Shown here: positions 46,401-54,651 of the stretch, piece after piece
Numbering within the stretch: position 1 is the stretch's first letter
Layout: the number at the start of each line of letters is the position of its first letter
From: Hymenobacter glacialis
GTDB taxonomy: Bacteria; Bacteroidota; Bacteroidia; Cytophagales; Hymenobacteraceae
Assembly: GCF_001816165.1 (NCBI RefSeq)
Contig: NZ_MDZC01000046.1
Location: 124,001 to 188,000, forward strand
DNA length: 64,000 nucleotides
Direction of reading: 5' to 3'
Notes under the pieces: generated by a model
The model's database searches: none
The model's input: the letters and a program-made list of their open reading frames with translations, nothing else
What the model was told of the DNA's origin: nothing
Position numbers and translations under genes: made by a program

Positions 46401-46967
46401 TGCCCCCAGCCGTGGCAGGCTGCCCCGCTGGACCGGGCCGCCTGGCCAGAACCAGCTGCTGGCAATGAACTGGCCGCCGCGCTACGCAGCCAGCGGGTGG
46501 TATTCGTGCCCACCCGCCGCCAGCCCGAAGATTTATCCATGAAAGAGTCCAGCCAGGAGGCCGAGCTGGCCGCCCAGGCCGCAGCCTATGTGGTGCAGGG
46601 CTACGGCCCGCTTTTCAACCCCGTAACCACGCTGGGTGTCATTGCCAGCTACCGCAACCAGTCGGCGCGCATCCGGGCCCGCTTGGCGCAGCTGGCCGTG
46701 GAGCTGGAGCTGCCCGCGCTGGCGCTGGTGAGCGTAGATACCGTAGAACGGTACCAAGGCAGCCAGCGCGAGGTGATTATCGTGAGCTTCTGCTGCCACC
46801 ACGAGCACCAGCTGGAGCTGATGGTGTCGCCCGACGAAACCGGTAAAGTCGACCGCAAGCTGAACGTGGCCCTCACGCGGGCCCGCCAGCAGTTGGTGCT
46901 GCTCGGCAACGAGGAGGTGCTGAGCCGGGCGCCGCACCACGCCGCACTGCTGGCCCGGGTGCAGTAA
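43446..46967 (+). CDS. Dna2-like nuclease-helicase (RecB-type nuclease plus SF1 helicase)
   Basis: 1173 residues from ATG 43446; the open frame upstream covers the broken lipoprotein gene. Three parts are visible. An N-terminal helical part (about 1-120) contains LRLSANLVVHESYAGTATEA, DUF4145-like, as in HsdR-type proteins. A RecB/Cas4-type nuclease spans about 370-500, with LQGRLDLL (Asp near 395), YDLVELKSS (ExK near 406) and QAQLY (QxxxY motif); I see no CxxC iron-sulfur cluster. An SF1 helicase fills about 745-1173: GPPGTGKT near 763, AYTNRAVDEICEQL, DEASQVLESPM, GDHRQLPAV, QYRMHQELAVL, VDTVERYQGSQREVI and LNVALTRARQQLVLLG. Dna2-type enzymes cut and unwind flapped or single-stranded DNA. 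Whether this one serves repair or defence is unknown. Confidence 0.88.
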   Translation: MPTRYYPRLAALAADATAAPADQLPKLRKLLETVLRDECKQQEAPFVNLSQAIGLVAYGRNLPLPLRQELQALRLSANLVVHESYAGTATEAARGFAAVAALVLYLTGKAYVGPVWPQPLPEPEHSATSALPDAFVPADGAAGRPWRVNVLHADLPTGAITVEMATPADGCPSGPFQLELPAAYENILPLAAALHPTLHLIGPVQLPGGGVRARRVVLEPDYLINVTTVAECAQATATIPEWALLNAFLPDETSRPLVLGNLVNLLLDEEVSHAARQVEKVALAKALALQPVNGEEADTVENEDFNVDTYLRRRLFRAAPLALSTLPEFQTRTGVPELLNDLRRHHRTLRETRSQGFVAQSRTGYQQEPLRLADCFLEPTFLSATYGLQGRLDLLHESATGYDLVELKSSTKVPHAEPWSNHAAQAQLYRLLLESVFGADGETAGRGRTSILYSNAASGQAAVRRVDQDQPMIDRLLSARNQLVGVELQLARATGPRQTAQLLAPVLKPNLAALPSFGKAKAEKIANAWAAADPVERAYCLELARFSAREMRLTLLGDEARPGDAGGQAGLWLLPQARKHQNFSLLDDLVLLEDHSNADDDARDGLGPHLIFQRPAGGREVNFRAGDTLILYPRRRHRKDADGAGQTAPQLTVLDAQVVKVVLAEDLGATGQVVLSVRNRRMAPRYLLGHSHWALEPDTYDTFRREWAGLSAFLCLAPERRRRLLARTGPREPEGWAVANPPATTAPEVVARALAAPDWFVLCGPPGTGKTRAVLRELAVNLYQQDKQVLLAAYTNRAVDEICEQLVDAGLPFIRVGSRLGTAPHYRPYLLDNMLRDCPNRQAVRGRLTNCPFYVGTVASLLGKPELFVLKQFDVAVVDEASQVLESPMLALLAKVKKFILIGDHRQLPAVVAQEPETSAIAPEVTDLLRQELGLTNLRNSYFERLFRRAEAQWPHAHGTLADQYRMHQELAVLVNEDFYENQLRCPQPWQAAPLDRAAWPEPAAGNELAAALRSQRVVFVPTRRQPEDLSMKESSQEAELAAQAAAYVVQGYGPLFNPVTTLGVIASYRNQSARIRARLAQLAVELELPALALVSVDTVERYQGSQREVIIVSFCCHHEHQLELMVSPDETGKVDRKLNVALTRARQQLVLLGNEEVLSRAPHHAALLARVQ

Positions 46968-47084
46968 GCAGGTATTTGCTTTCAGCAGCCGGAGCCCTAA
47001 ATTGTGCGTGAATAGAAACGCGCTGCATTGTGCCTAAGTTGCGTTAGGAAGTGGCTTCCAGTAATCTGTCTTTTGCGTCTGCCC

Positions 47085-47678
47085 ATGAAAAATTATATCC
47101 CCGTCCTGCTGCTCCCGGCCCTGCTGGGCTTGACCCAGTGCATCATGCAGCGCGAAGGCGCTTACCCGGTACAGCCCATGCCCGAAGCCACCCAGACCGG
47201 CGCGAACACCGCCGGCTGCCTCGTGGACGGCCTGCCCTGGGTTGCCCACCACAGCGGCACCGGCATTGGGGCCCTTCGCGCGTACGCCCTGACGGCCGAA
47301 TGGGACAACTTCTCGGTCGGGCGGCCCCATCTCTCGCTTTCCTTCGCCAAGTACATTGACGACCAAGCGCAGGTGCACGACGCCACGCGCCTGCGCCTGG
47401 AGCTGCCTGGCATCACCCGGCCCGGCACCTTCGTGTTTGACCAGCCCGCTCGCCCGCGGGTCAACAGCGGTCCCATCGGCTACGCCTCCTTCACCTTCAA
47501 CAAGCCCAACCCACTCCGGGAGTTGCTCACGGGCCCCGATACGCCCGGCCGCGTGGTCGTGACCCGGTTCGATACCCTGGCCCGCGTCGTGTCGGGCACG
47601 TTCGAGTTCACGGCCCGCCAGGCCTCGGGCGGAACCGCCGTGCGCGTGACCGAAGGCCGGTTCGACTGCAAATTCTAG
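47085..47678 (+). CDS. DUF6252-like lipoprotein
   Basis: A 197-residue lipoprotein started at 47085: MKNYIPVLLLPALLGLTQC with Cys19 as the lipid anchor. The mature protein has the pattern of DUF6252: AGCLVDGLPWVAHHSG, LSLSFAKYIDD, LRLELPGITRPGTFVFDQP, then VVVTRFDTLARVVSGTFEFTARQASGGTAVRVTEGRFDCKF at the C-terminus. The family is thought to be a small beta-sandwich on the outer membrane surface and its role is unknown. It stands alone after the nuclease-helicase gene. Confidence 0.82.
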   Translation: MKNYIPVLLLPALLGLTQCIMQREGAYPVQPMPEATQTGANTAGCLVDGLPWVAHHSGTGIGALRAYALTAEWDNFSVGRPHLSLSFAKYIDDQAQVHDATRLRLELPGITRPGTFVFDQPARPRVNSGPIGYASFTFNKPNPLRELLTGPDTPGRVVVTRFDTLARVVSGTFEFTARQASGGTAVRVTEGRFDCKF

Positions 47679-47892
47679 GCGCCTTCCCAGCGCTTTCTCG
47701 GCCCCATTTCAAATTTGTCGCTCTAATTCCATTGTAGATACAAAGAATCTTTTTTCACCCCAATCCCCCTTTACTGCAAGAGGCATTTTCATATTTTTTT
47801 GCTGGCGCTGGCTAGTTCTTTCGCCAAGCGGCCTATGCCCAATTCCGAGGGATGGCGCAAGACATTCAGTTCGCAGGTCTGCACCACGTAAG

Positions 47893-47934
47893 AGGGGCGG
47901 CAGCACGAACTACTTAGTTCGTGCTGCCGCCCCT
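47893..47934. terminator. Perfect 19-bp hairpin between DUF6252 and FKBP genes
   Basis: Arms 47893-47911 (AGGGGCGGCAGCACGAACT) and 47916-47934 pair without mismatch around a four-base loop. T-rich sequence follows on the plus strand but the U-tract is weak. The rest of the 291-base spacer 47679-47969 is AT-rich without a gene. Confidence 0.7.
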
Positions 47935-47969
47935 TATTTCTCTGTTAATGCGAATACGTGCTGCGCAGC

Positions 47970-48890
47970 CTATTTAACGTCCACCAACTCTACCTCAAAC
48001 CGAATTACGGAGTTGGGCGCAATGACGTTTCCAGCGCCCGTGGGACCGTAGGCCAGGGCCGAAGGAATGATGATTTCAGCCTTTTCGCCTTTGCGCATCA
48101 GCAAAATACCTTCTTCGAAGCCCTTAATGACTTGGTTGGAGCCGATTTTGAATTGGAAGGGGACGTTGTTCTGCCGGGAAGAGGCATCGAAAATAGTGCC
48201 GGCGGCGTCGAAGAGGCGGCCGGTGTACAGCACCGAAACCGTGGAGCCAACCACTGGCCGCACCCCGTTGGGTTCGGTGGTGATGGGCAAGAAATACAAG
48301 CCGGAAGGCTGTTTCTGAGCCGTGGTAATGCTTTTGTCCGTCAGGTACTTCGTGATTAGGGCTTCGTCCACCACTTTGTAGTCAAGTACTTCTACCTCAA
48401 AGCGTATCACGGCGTTGGCGGGAATAGCACCGCTGCTCGACGGGCCGTAAGCTAGAGCCGAAGGAATATAAATCTCGGCCTTATCGCCGTAGCTCATGAG
48501 CGCAATACCCGACTCAAATCCCTGAATCAGCTGGTTAGAGCCCACAATGAAGGTAATGGGCACGTTGTTTCGTTTGGAAGATGCATCGAACACCGTACCC
48601 GCGGCGTCGAGCAGACGGCCGGTGTAAAGCACTGAAGCATAAGCGCCAGGCGTGACTTTGGCGCCGGTGGCACTCTTGGAGATGGAGCGGAAGTAAATGC
48701 CGTTGGGCTGCTTCACGGCATCGGTGATATTATTATCGGCCAGGTATTTTTTAATGATGTCATCGTCGATTCCACTAAAATCCTTAACCTCGGGAGTGTC
48801 TTTCTTGCAGGAGGTGGCGGCCAAGCCCGTAGCAGTCAACGATAGCAGCAAAAGGAAGCGAAGCGCAACCCGGTAAAACGGTGTTTTCAT
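47970..48890 (-). CDS. Tandem FKBP-type peptidyl-prolyl isomerase lipoprotein
   Basis: A 306-residue lipoprotein with lipobox LAATSC (Cys28). It contains two FKBP domains in tandem (about 82-170 and 205-306). They are clear duplicates: VLYTGRLLDAAGTVFDASS with YGPSSSGAIPANAVIRFEVEVLD in the first, VLYTGRLFDAAGTIFDASS with YGPTGAGNVIAPNSVIRFEVELVD in the second. Each keeps the FKBP core pattern (VxYTG, DAS, IPSALAYG). It would act on proteins in the periplasm or at the outer membrane. It is alone in its unit. Confidence 0.92.
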   Translation of the reverse strand: MKTPFYRVALRFLLLLSLTATGLAATSCKKDTPEVKDFSGIDDDIIKKYLADNNITDAVKQPNGIYFRSISKSATGAKVTPGAYASVLYTGRLLDAAGTVFDASSKRNNVPITFIVGSNQLIQGFESGIALMSYGDKAEIYIPSALAYGPSSSGAIPANAVIRFEVEVLDYKVVDEALITKYLTDKSITTAQKQPSGLYFLPITTEPNGVRPVVGSTVSVLYTGRLFDAAGTIFDASSRQNNVPFQFKIGSNQVIKGFEEGILLMRKGEKAEIIIPSALAYGPTGAGNVIAPNSVIRFEVELVDVK

Positions 48891-49003
48891 GTTTTAATTT
48901 TTGTTGTAAAAATACGCCCTGAAGCCCATAGGTGTGCGCACCGGGCCCACAGCCCTAATGCCAGCCGCCGGTTGTGGAGTTCCCCAATTGCTTGCTGTAG
49001 CAA

Positions 49004-50167
49004 TTATTTTAGCGCTGTGAGCACCCGCTTAATCAATTCGTTGGGGCTGCCGTTGTGCCAGCGCCACACCACCACGATGTCGTGCTCGGGGTCTACCCAC
49101 ACGGTGTTTTGGCCCGCGCCCAGGGCGGCGTAACTGGTGGCCGGGGCGTCGGGCCAGGCTTTCTGCTCGGTGTTCAACCACCAGAGGTAGCCGTAGTCGG
49201 GGCCCACCGGGCCGCGGGTGGTGGCCTGCTTTACCCAGGAAGGAGACACGATTTGACGGCGGCCCCAGCGGCCCTGCCGGAGCATGAGGTACCCAAACCG
49301 GGCCTCATCGCGGGCGTTTATGACCAAGCCACCACCCCAGCGCGTGCCGCCACTCATGGAAGGCATTGCTTTGCCCTGCACGGTGGCCACGGCGTTGGGG
49401 TAGGGCACCCAATGCCAGGTGTCGGAGGCGCCAATGGGGTCCATTATCTCTTTTTTCAGCACCGCGGGCAGGGGCTTCTCCCAGAGGCGCAGCAGCGACA
49501 GCGCCAACCGGTTGATGCGAACGTCGTTGTACTCGTAGTACGTGCCGGGGGCCTGCTGGGCGCGAGGCTTGCGCTCGCCCTTGCCAAAGGCTTCCTTGCC
49601 CAGAAAATTAGCGTTTTTGCCCCAAAGCTCGCCTTCCCATTCGCTGGTTTGGCGGGCGTGGTGTTCCCAGGTAATCTGCCGGTTTTGATCAGAGTCGTAG
49701 CCACCGTCCTTGATATACCCGGCCACGGGTTCGTTAATATTTTTAATCAGCCCGCGCTCAATGGATATGCCCAGAATAGTGGACAATACACTCTTGGCCA
49801 CGCTGTAGGTGGGGTCGGGGCGCTGGGTGTCGCCCCACTCGGCCACAATGTAGCCGTGGCGTAAGATGATGCCGTTGGTGGCCGCGCGACTGGTGGGCAT
49901 AGGCCCCAGGAGCTTCCCGAAAATCTCCTCCTGCGTGGAGAAGTTGGGCGTCATCTGGGTAGTTTCCTGGGTTTGGGCAAAAGCCACGGCGGCCGCCAGG
50001 CGGTCAGGGTCGAAGCCGGCGGCCGCGGGTGCCTGCCGCTGCCAGGCGGCCCCGGCAGGAGGGAAATAGGCGGCGGGCCCGGCCGAGGCGTCGGTGGAGG
50101 GGGTGGCCGGACGGGTGCAGGCCGATGCCAGGGGCAGCGTCAGCAGCAGGAGGAGTTTTCTTACCAT
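49004..50167 (-). CDS. Serine hydrolase, beta-lactamase/class C-like lipoprotein
   Basis: A 387-residue exported protein of the beta-lactamase/transpeptidase-like serine hydrolase family. Start at 50167 gives MVRKLLLLLTLPLASAC with a lipobox Cys17. The active-site SxxK is S122-V-A-K125 (PTYSVAKSVLSTI), the second motif YxN is YEYND, and the C-terminal strand motif lies in YAALGAGQNTVWVDPEHDIVVVWRW. Members include esterases and D-amino peptidases as well as beta-lactamases, so the substrate is undetermined and no resistance role should be assumed. It is flanked by the FKBP and dehydrogenase genes. Confidence 0.88.
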   Translation of the reverse strand: MVRKLLLLLTLPLASACTRPATPSTDASAGPAAYFPPAGAAWQRQAPAAAGFDPDRLAAAVAFAQTQETTQMTPNFSTQEEIFGKLLGPMPTSRAATNGIILRHGYIVAEWGDTQRPDPTYSVAKSVLSTILGISIERGLIKNINEPVAGYIKDGGYDSDQNRQITWEHHARQTSEWEGELWGKNANFLGKEAFGKGERKPRAQQAPGTYYEYNDVRINRLALSLLRLWEKPLPAVLKKEIMDPIGASDTWHWVPYPNAVATVQGKAMPSMSGGTRWGGGLVINARDEARFGYLMLRQGRWGRRQIVSPSWVKQATTRGPVGPDYGYLWWLNTEQKAWPDAPATSYAALGAGQNTVWVDPEHDIVVVWRWHNGSPNELIKRVLTALK

Positions 50168-50261
50168 GGCCCCAAAGTAAGGCCACTGTGGGGTATGCCC
50201 ATAAAAAGAGGGGGTTGCGCCTAAGCACAAACCCCTCTTTTTAGACAGCTTGAAACAGGCT

Positions 50262-51683
50262 TTATGGAAAGATGCCGAGCGACTGGTAACTCACACCCAC
50301 TTTCTCGATGGCGCTGTAGAAGGCCGCCGTGCGCAGGTCCTTGATGCCCTTAATCTGGTTCATTACTTCCCGGATTTCGTGGTAGGCCACTATCATGGTG
50401 TCCTCCAGACCGGAGCGAACAAGGTCAATTTCGTCGGTGCCGTGCACGATGAGGGCACGCTCCTGCGGGCTGATGCTCTTGCCCGTGCTTTGCTCAATGG
50501 TGTTCACTAGCCGTTGCAGGGAGGCTTCCTCCGCACGCTTGCCCATGCGCCCAAAACGGACGTTGGATAGGTTTTTCAGCCATTCGAAGTACGAAACCGT
50601 CACGCCGCCCGCGTTCAGGTACAGGTCGGGCAGCACCACAATGCCGCGTTCGAGCAGAATCTTTTCGGCGCCCCGGGTTACGGGTCCGTTGGCCCCTTCG
50701 GCAATTACCTTGGCCTTGATGCCAGCCGCGTTGCCCTCGTGAATCTGGTTTTCAAGAGCAGCAGGTAGCAGCACATCGCATTCGTATTGCAGCAACTCGG
50801 CTGTATCAGGTACGTTTTTGGCCCCCGGAAAATCCAGAATGGAGCCGCTGTCGGTGCGGTGCTGCATCACGGCTTCCACGTCGAGGCCATCGGCGTGGAA
50901 GATGCCGCCTTCGCGCTCGGCAATGCCGGTAATCAGGGCGCCATCTTTTTGCAGGAAGTGCGCTGCGTGGTAGCCCACGTTGCCCAGGCCCTGCACAATG
51001 ATGCGCTTGCCGCTAATGCCGCTGCTCAGGCCAATTTTCTTGAGCATGTCCCCGTCGTTGAACAGCTCACGCAGGCCGAAGAACACGCCCAGGCCGGTGG
51101 CTTCGGTCCGGCCCCGAATGCCGCCCTGGCCCACGGGCTTGCCCGTGACGCAGCCCAGCGCGCTGGTATCGCCGTATTTAAAGGTGAGGTAGGTGTCGGC
51201 AATCCAGGCCATTTCGCGGCTGCCGGTGCCGTAGTCGGGCGCGGGCACGTCGGTGCCGGGGCCGATGAGGTTTTTCTTAATGAGCTCGCTGGCGTAGCGC
51301 CGCGTCACGCGTTCCAGTGTTTCCACGGAGCTGGTGCGGGGGTTGATTTTCACGCCTCCTTTGGCTCCGCCGAAGGGCACATCAACCAGCGCGCACTTGA
51401 AAGTCATTAGGGTGGCCAGGGCCTTCACCTCGTCCTCGTCCACGTACACACTGTAGCGAATGCCGCCTTTGCTGGGCAGCTTGTGGTGGCTGTGCTGCAC
51501 CCGGATGCCCTCAAACACCTGGATTTTCCCTTCTACTTCCACTGGGAAATTCACTTTGTAGATGCTATTGCAAGCCTTTATCTGGGCTATAATGCCAGGG
51601 TCGAGCTTGGAGAAGCTGGCGGCCTGGTCGTAAAACTGTAGCACGCTGTCGTAGAAATCCTTTCCCTCTATAGGCTGGCTCAT
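50262..51683 (-). CDS. Glu/Leu/Phe/Val dehydrogenase (glutamate dehydrogenase-type)
   Basis: A 473-residue cytosolic dehydrogenase. The substrate domain has the GIRVQHSHHKLPSKGGIRYS segment, MTFKCALVDVPFGGAKGGVKINPR with the catalytic Lys, and PGTDVPAPDYGTGSREMAWI. The nucleotide domain has TGKPVGQGGIRGRTEATGLGVFFG and VQGLGNVGYHAA, a GxGxxG-type fold. The size and motifs fit glutamate dehydrogenase of the class often annotated Glu/Leu/Phe/Val dehydrogenase. Direction and cofactor are not visible. The gene is monocistronic between the serine hydrolase and the RND gene on the same strand. Confidence 0.95.
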   Translation of the reverse strand: MSQPIEGKDFYDSVLQFYDQAASFSKLDPGIIAQIKACNSIYKVNFPVEVEGKIQVFEGIRVQHSHHKLPSKGGIRYSVYVDEDEVKALATLMTFKCALVDVPFGGAKGGVKINPRTSSVETLERVTRRYASELIKKNLIGPGTDVPAPDYGTGSREMAWIADTYLTFKYGDTSALGCVTGKPVGQGGIRGRTEATGLGVFFGLRELFNDGDMLKKIGLSSGISGKRIIVQGLGNVGYHAAHFLQKDGALITGIAEREGGIFHADGLDVEAVMQHRTDSGSILDFPGAKNVPDTAELLQYECDVLLPAALENQIHEGNAAGIKAKVIAEGANGPVTRGAEKILLERGIVVLPDLYLNAGGVTVSYFEWLKNLSNVRFGRMGKRAEEASLQRLVNTIEQSTGKSISPQERALIVHGTDEIDLVRSGLEDTMIVAYHEIREVMNQIKGIKDLRTAAFYSAIEKVGVSYQSLGIFP

Positions 51684-51834
51684 ACTTGGGTGGGTTAGTG
51701 GAAGTGTTCGCGTGCTAACGGCAAATCTTGCTGCACCGTTGTGCAGGCGGTGGCCAGCGCGGTGCCCGGCCGTGCCGTTTCACACTAACTGTGATTCCTG
51801 GGTGTTGGGTGAGGCGGCCTGCGCGCTCAGTGCT

Positions 51835-54153
51835 TTATCGGGCCTTGGAGTGGGGTTCGGCCGCCAGCTTATCGGGCAATATCAGCTTGTCCTTGGGCCG
51901 CTTGTAAAAATAGAGAATGAGCAGCGGCAGCAGCGTCAACTCGGCTACCACGCCGAAAAGCAGCGTCAGGCCAATGAGCAGGCCCACGTAGAACGTACCG
52001 TCGAATTTGGAGAAAAGCAGTGTGGAAAAACCGCCCACCAGAATCAGTGAAGTGGTAATAACCGCTTTGCCAGCCAGTAGATAGGTGCGCCGCACGGCCT
52101 TGAAAATATCGGGCTCCTTCACTAAAGTCAGCCGCAGTTTCGAGATAAAGTGAATGGTGTCATCGACGGCGATGCCAAAAGCAATGGTGAAGATGATGCT
52201 GGTGCTCACTTTCATGCTCACGCCCGCCAGGCCCATCACGCCGGCCACGATGACAATGGGCAGCAGGTTGGGAATGAGCACCACAATGGTCATGCGCAGC
52301 GATTTGAAGAGGGCCAGCACAATCAGCGTCACCATCAACACGTCAATGGCCATGCCCTGAATCATGTTCAGGGTGAGGTTTTCATTGTTCTTATCGATGA
52401 GGTTGGACGAGCCCGTGAGGCGCGTGGTGAGCACCGTCGTGTCAACGGTGGCGCGCAGGTGCTGGCGCAGGGCATCGTTCAGCTTGCCGGCCCGCACGCT
52501 GCCCACATCGGCCATGCGGCCCGTGAGGCGCCCGGCCGACCCATCGGGCAGGGCCAGGGCGCTGAATTCGGCTTTTTTGCGGAACAGCCGGAGCTTGCCG
52601 CGCAGGCGCTTTAGCTCAGTGGTATCGGCCGGGAGGCGGTATTCGGCCAGCCCGCCGCCGTTCAGGGCTTTGCGCACCGACTTGACCAGCGTGACGGGCG
52701 ACGCGGCGAAGCGCAGGCCGTAGTTGGTTTCGAGGTAGCCCTCAATTCTCTCGGTTTCCCGCAGCACGTCCAGGTCGTAGATGTCGCGGCCGGCGGCTGG
52801 TTTCAACTCCATCTCGAAGGGCCGCACCCCGGCAAACTGCCGCTCAAAAAAGGCGAAATCCTGCCGCACCGGGTCATTTACCGACAAATCATCGAGCAGG
52901 GCGGAGTTGATGCGAACCCGCGTGGAGAATCCAATGGCCGTGGCCAGCACCAGCCCGCTCACCATGAAAACCAGCCGGCGGCGCAGCAGCACCTGCCGAA
53001 ACAGGCGGCCCAGCACGCCGTCCCAGCTGTGGCCCTGGCGGCGGGGCTCCCGCAGCTGGGGCTTGCCCAGCAGCACCAGCATGGCCGGCAGCAGCGTGAA
53101 GCTGAGGATGAAAGCCAGGATAATGGCCACGCCCGTGAACAGCCCGAAGTTGTGAATGGGCCGGATGGTGGACGTCATCAGCGTAAAAAAGCCCAGGCTG
53201 GTGGTAAGCGCCGACAGGCCCGACCCGAATCCGGACTCCTTGATAGTAGTCCAGAGCGCCTCTTTTTTGCCGGCGCCGTAGCCCAGCTCGCTCACGTAGC
53301 GGCTGATGATGTGAATGGTGTCGCTCATGCCCACCACAAAGAGCATGAGCGGGAGCAGGGCCGTCATTAAATCAATGCTCACCCCGAAAGCCGACATCAC
53401 GCCCAGACCCCACAAAATGGCGCCCAGTACCACTATCAGCGGCAGCACCACGCCCCACCACGTGCGGAACGTGAGCCAGAGCAGCCCCGTGACCAGCAGC
53501 ACCGATAGCGACATAAACACCACCAGCTCCCACTTCAGCCTATCCACAAACACCGACTGCGCCACCAGCTTGCCGGCGAAATGCACCCGCTCATCAGGCA
53601 GGCCCAACCGGGTGAGGCCGCTGCGCAGGGCGGCAAACAGCGAATCGCCGGGCGGCTTTTCCAGGTCGGGCGTGATTTGCAGGACCAAGGTCACGGCCTG
53701 GGCATCGGGGCTGAATACGTTGCCCACGAGGCCGGGCGTCTGGTAAATCAGGGTGGAGTCGTCGGCGCGGCGGGCCGGCTCGTTCGGGTGCAGGTACGGG
53801 ATGTTGAACACGCCCAGGCCCTCCACCACCGGGTTGGCCAGGGTGGTGGGGGAGGTCACGCTCAGCACGTGGCGCTGGCGCCTGGCTAGCTGCGTGAGGG
53901 AATCAACCTTGGCCAGGAACGCGGGGTCGAAAACGGTTTTGCCGGCGGGGGATTCCAGGCCCAGCAGCACGTAGTCGTTGTCGTTGCCGAAGCGCTGGGT
54001 GTAGCCCTGGTAGTAGTCGAGGTCGGGGTCGCCGGCGGGGTAAAAGTCGTTGAAATTGTAGTTGAACCGCAGCTGCGCGGTTGAATAGACGCTCAGGGCG
54101 GTGATGAGGCCCAGCAGAACGAGGGTAAGGTGGGCGAGGCGACGGATGGGCAT
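51835..54153 (-). CDS. RND superfamily exporter, MMPL-type
   Basis: A 772-residue inner-membrane transporter with two MMPL-like halves. TM1 is at about 7-25, a periplasmic domain follows to about 205, then a five-helix block (about 210-370) including LPLMLFVVGMSDTIHIISRYVSE. The same pattern repeats in the second half: TM near 395, a second periplasmic domain (420-610), and a helix block with IAFGIAVDDTIHFISKLRLT. The GMSDTIHII and AVDDTIHFI acidic helix motifs are typical of proton-driven RND/MMPL exporters for lipids or hydrophobic compounds. Cargo is unknown and no MFP or outer-membrane partner adjoins. Confidence 0.93.
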   Translation of the reverse strand: MPIRRLAHLTLVLLGLITALSVYSTAQLRFNYNFNDFYPAGDPDLDYYQGYTQRFGNDNDYVLLGLESPAGKTVFDPAFLAKVDSLTQLARRQRHVLSVTSPTTLANPVVEGLGVFNIPYLHPNEPARRADDSTLIYQTPGLVGNVFSPDAQAVTLVLQITPDLEKPPGDSLFAALRSGLTRLGLPDERVHFAGKLVAQSVFVDRLKWELVVFMSLSVLLVTGLLWLTFRTWWGVVLPLIVVLGAILWGLGVMSAFGVSIDLMTALLPLMLFVVGMSDTIHIISRYVSELGYGAGKKEALWTTIKESGFGSGLSALTTSLGFFTLMTSTIRPIHNFGLFTGVAIILAFILSFTLLPAMLVLLGKPQLREPRRQGHSWDGVLGRLFRQVLLRRRLVFMVSGLVLATAIGFSTRVRINSALLDDLSVNDPVRQDFAFFERQFAGVRPFEMELKPAAGRDIYDLDVLRETERIEGYLETNYGLRFAASPVTLVKSVRKALNGGGLAEYRLPADTTELKRLRGKLRLFRKKAEFSALALPDGSAGRLTGRMADVGSVRAGKLNDALRQHLRATVDTTVLTTRLTGSSNLIDKNNENLTLNMIQGMAIDVLMVTLIVLALFKSLRMTIVVLIPNLLPIVIVAGVMGLAGVSMKVSTSIIFTIAFGIAVDDTIHFISKLRLTLVKEPDIFKAVRRTYLLAGKAVITTSLILVGGFSTLLFSKFDGTFYVGLLIGLTLLFGVVAELTLLPLLILYFYKRPKDKLILPDKLAAEPHSKAR

Positions 54154-54316
54154 CGGGCAAGCCGCGCAGCCGGGAAAACCCCCAACCCAGCAGCATCAAA
54201 ATAGGTACGAACGAGGTAATGCCGGGGACCGAAAAAAAGCTGCCGCCGCAAGTGTATCTTAGAGGCCACAAACCTGTTTTTTTCGTCTTTTGTTTCTCCC
54301 TGCTTTCCCAATTATC

Positions 54317-54553
54317 ATGAAAAAGACCCTGTTCGCCCTCGCCCTGCTGGCTTTCACCGGCACCACCGCTTTCGCCAACGAAGGCGACGATAAAGAAGGT
54401 AAGAAAGGCAAGAAAAAAGCCGCTACCACGGAGGCCAAAGCCAGTTGCAACATGGGTATGGCTGCGGCTACGCCCAGCTGCTGCATGAAAAAAGGCACCA
54501 AAACCGCTGCCGTGAAGCCCGCCGTGCAAGCCCCGGCCACGGTGAAGCTGTAG
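54317..54553 (+). CDS. Small exported Lys- and Cys-rich protein
   Basis: A 78-residue protein with signal peptide MKKTLFALALLAFTGTTAFA. The mature part starts with acidic NEGDDKEG, then the basic run KKGKKKAATTE, three cysteines (SCNM, PSCC) and an Ala/Pro/Val tail. It is too short and biased to match a family that I know. The Cys spacing C...CC might bind metal, but this is speculation. It has its own terminator. Confidence 0.65.
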   Translation: MKKTLFALALLAFTGTTAFANEGDDKEGKKGKKKAATTEAKASCNMGMAAATPSCCMKKGTKTAAVKPAVQAPATVKL

Positions 54554-54587
54554 TTGCTGCCGACTTCCAGCTGTTGCTTAAGAAACG

Positions 54588-54620
54588 AAAAGCCGCTTCG
54601 GAGACGAGGCGGCTTTCTTT
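54588..54620 (+). terminator. Terminator after the small exported gene
   Basis: AAAGCCGC (54588-54595) pairs with GCGGCTTT (54609-54616), extended by further pairing inside the loop, followed by a short T-run. Confidence 0.75.
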
Positions 54621-54651
54621 AGAATACGAGGCTCAAGTAAGAAACCACAAT

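Noticed and set aside
39737..46967. A known anti-phage system
   Set aside because: The components do not match a named system that I can recall, and the genes are on both strands; kept only as a hypothesis.
49004..50167. Antibiotic resistance beta-lactamase
   Set aside because: The SxxK and YxN motifs are shared with esterases and peptidases of the same fold; nothing shows beta-lactam hydrolysis.
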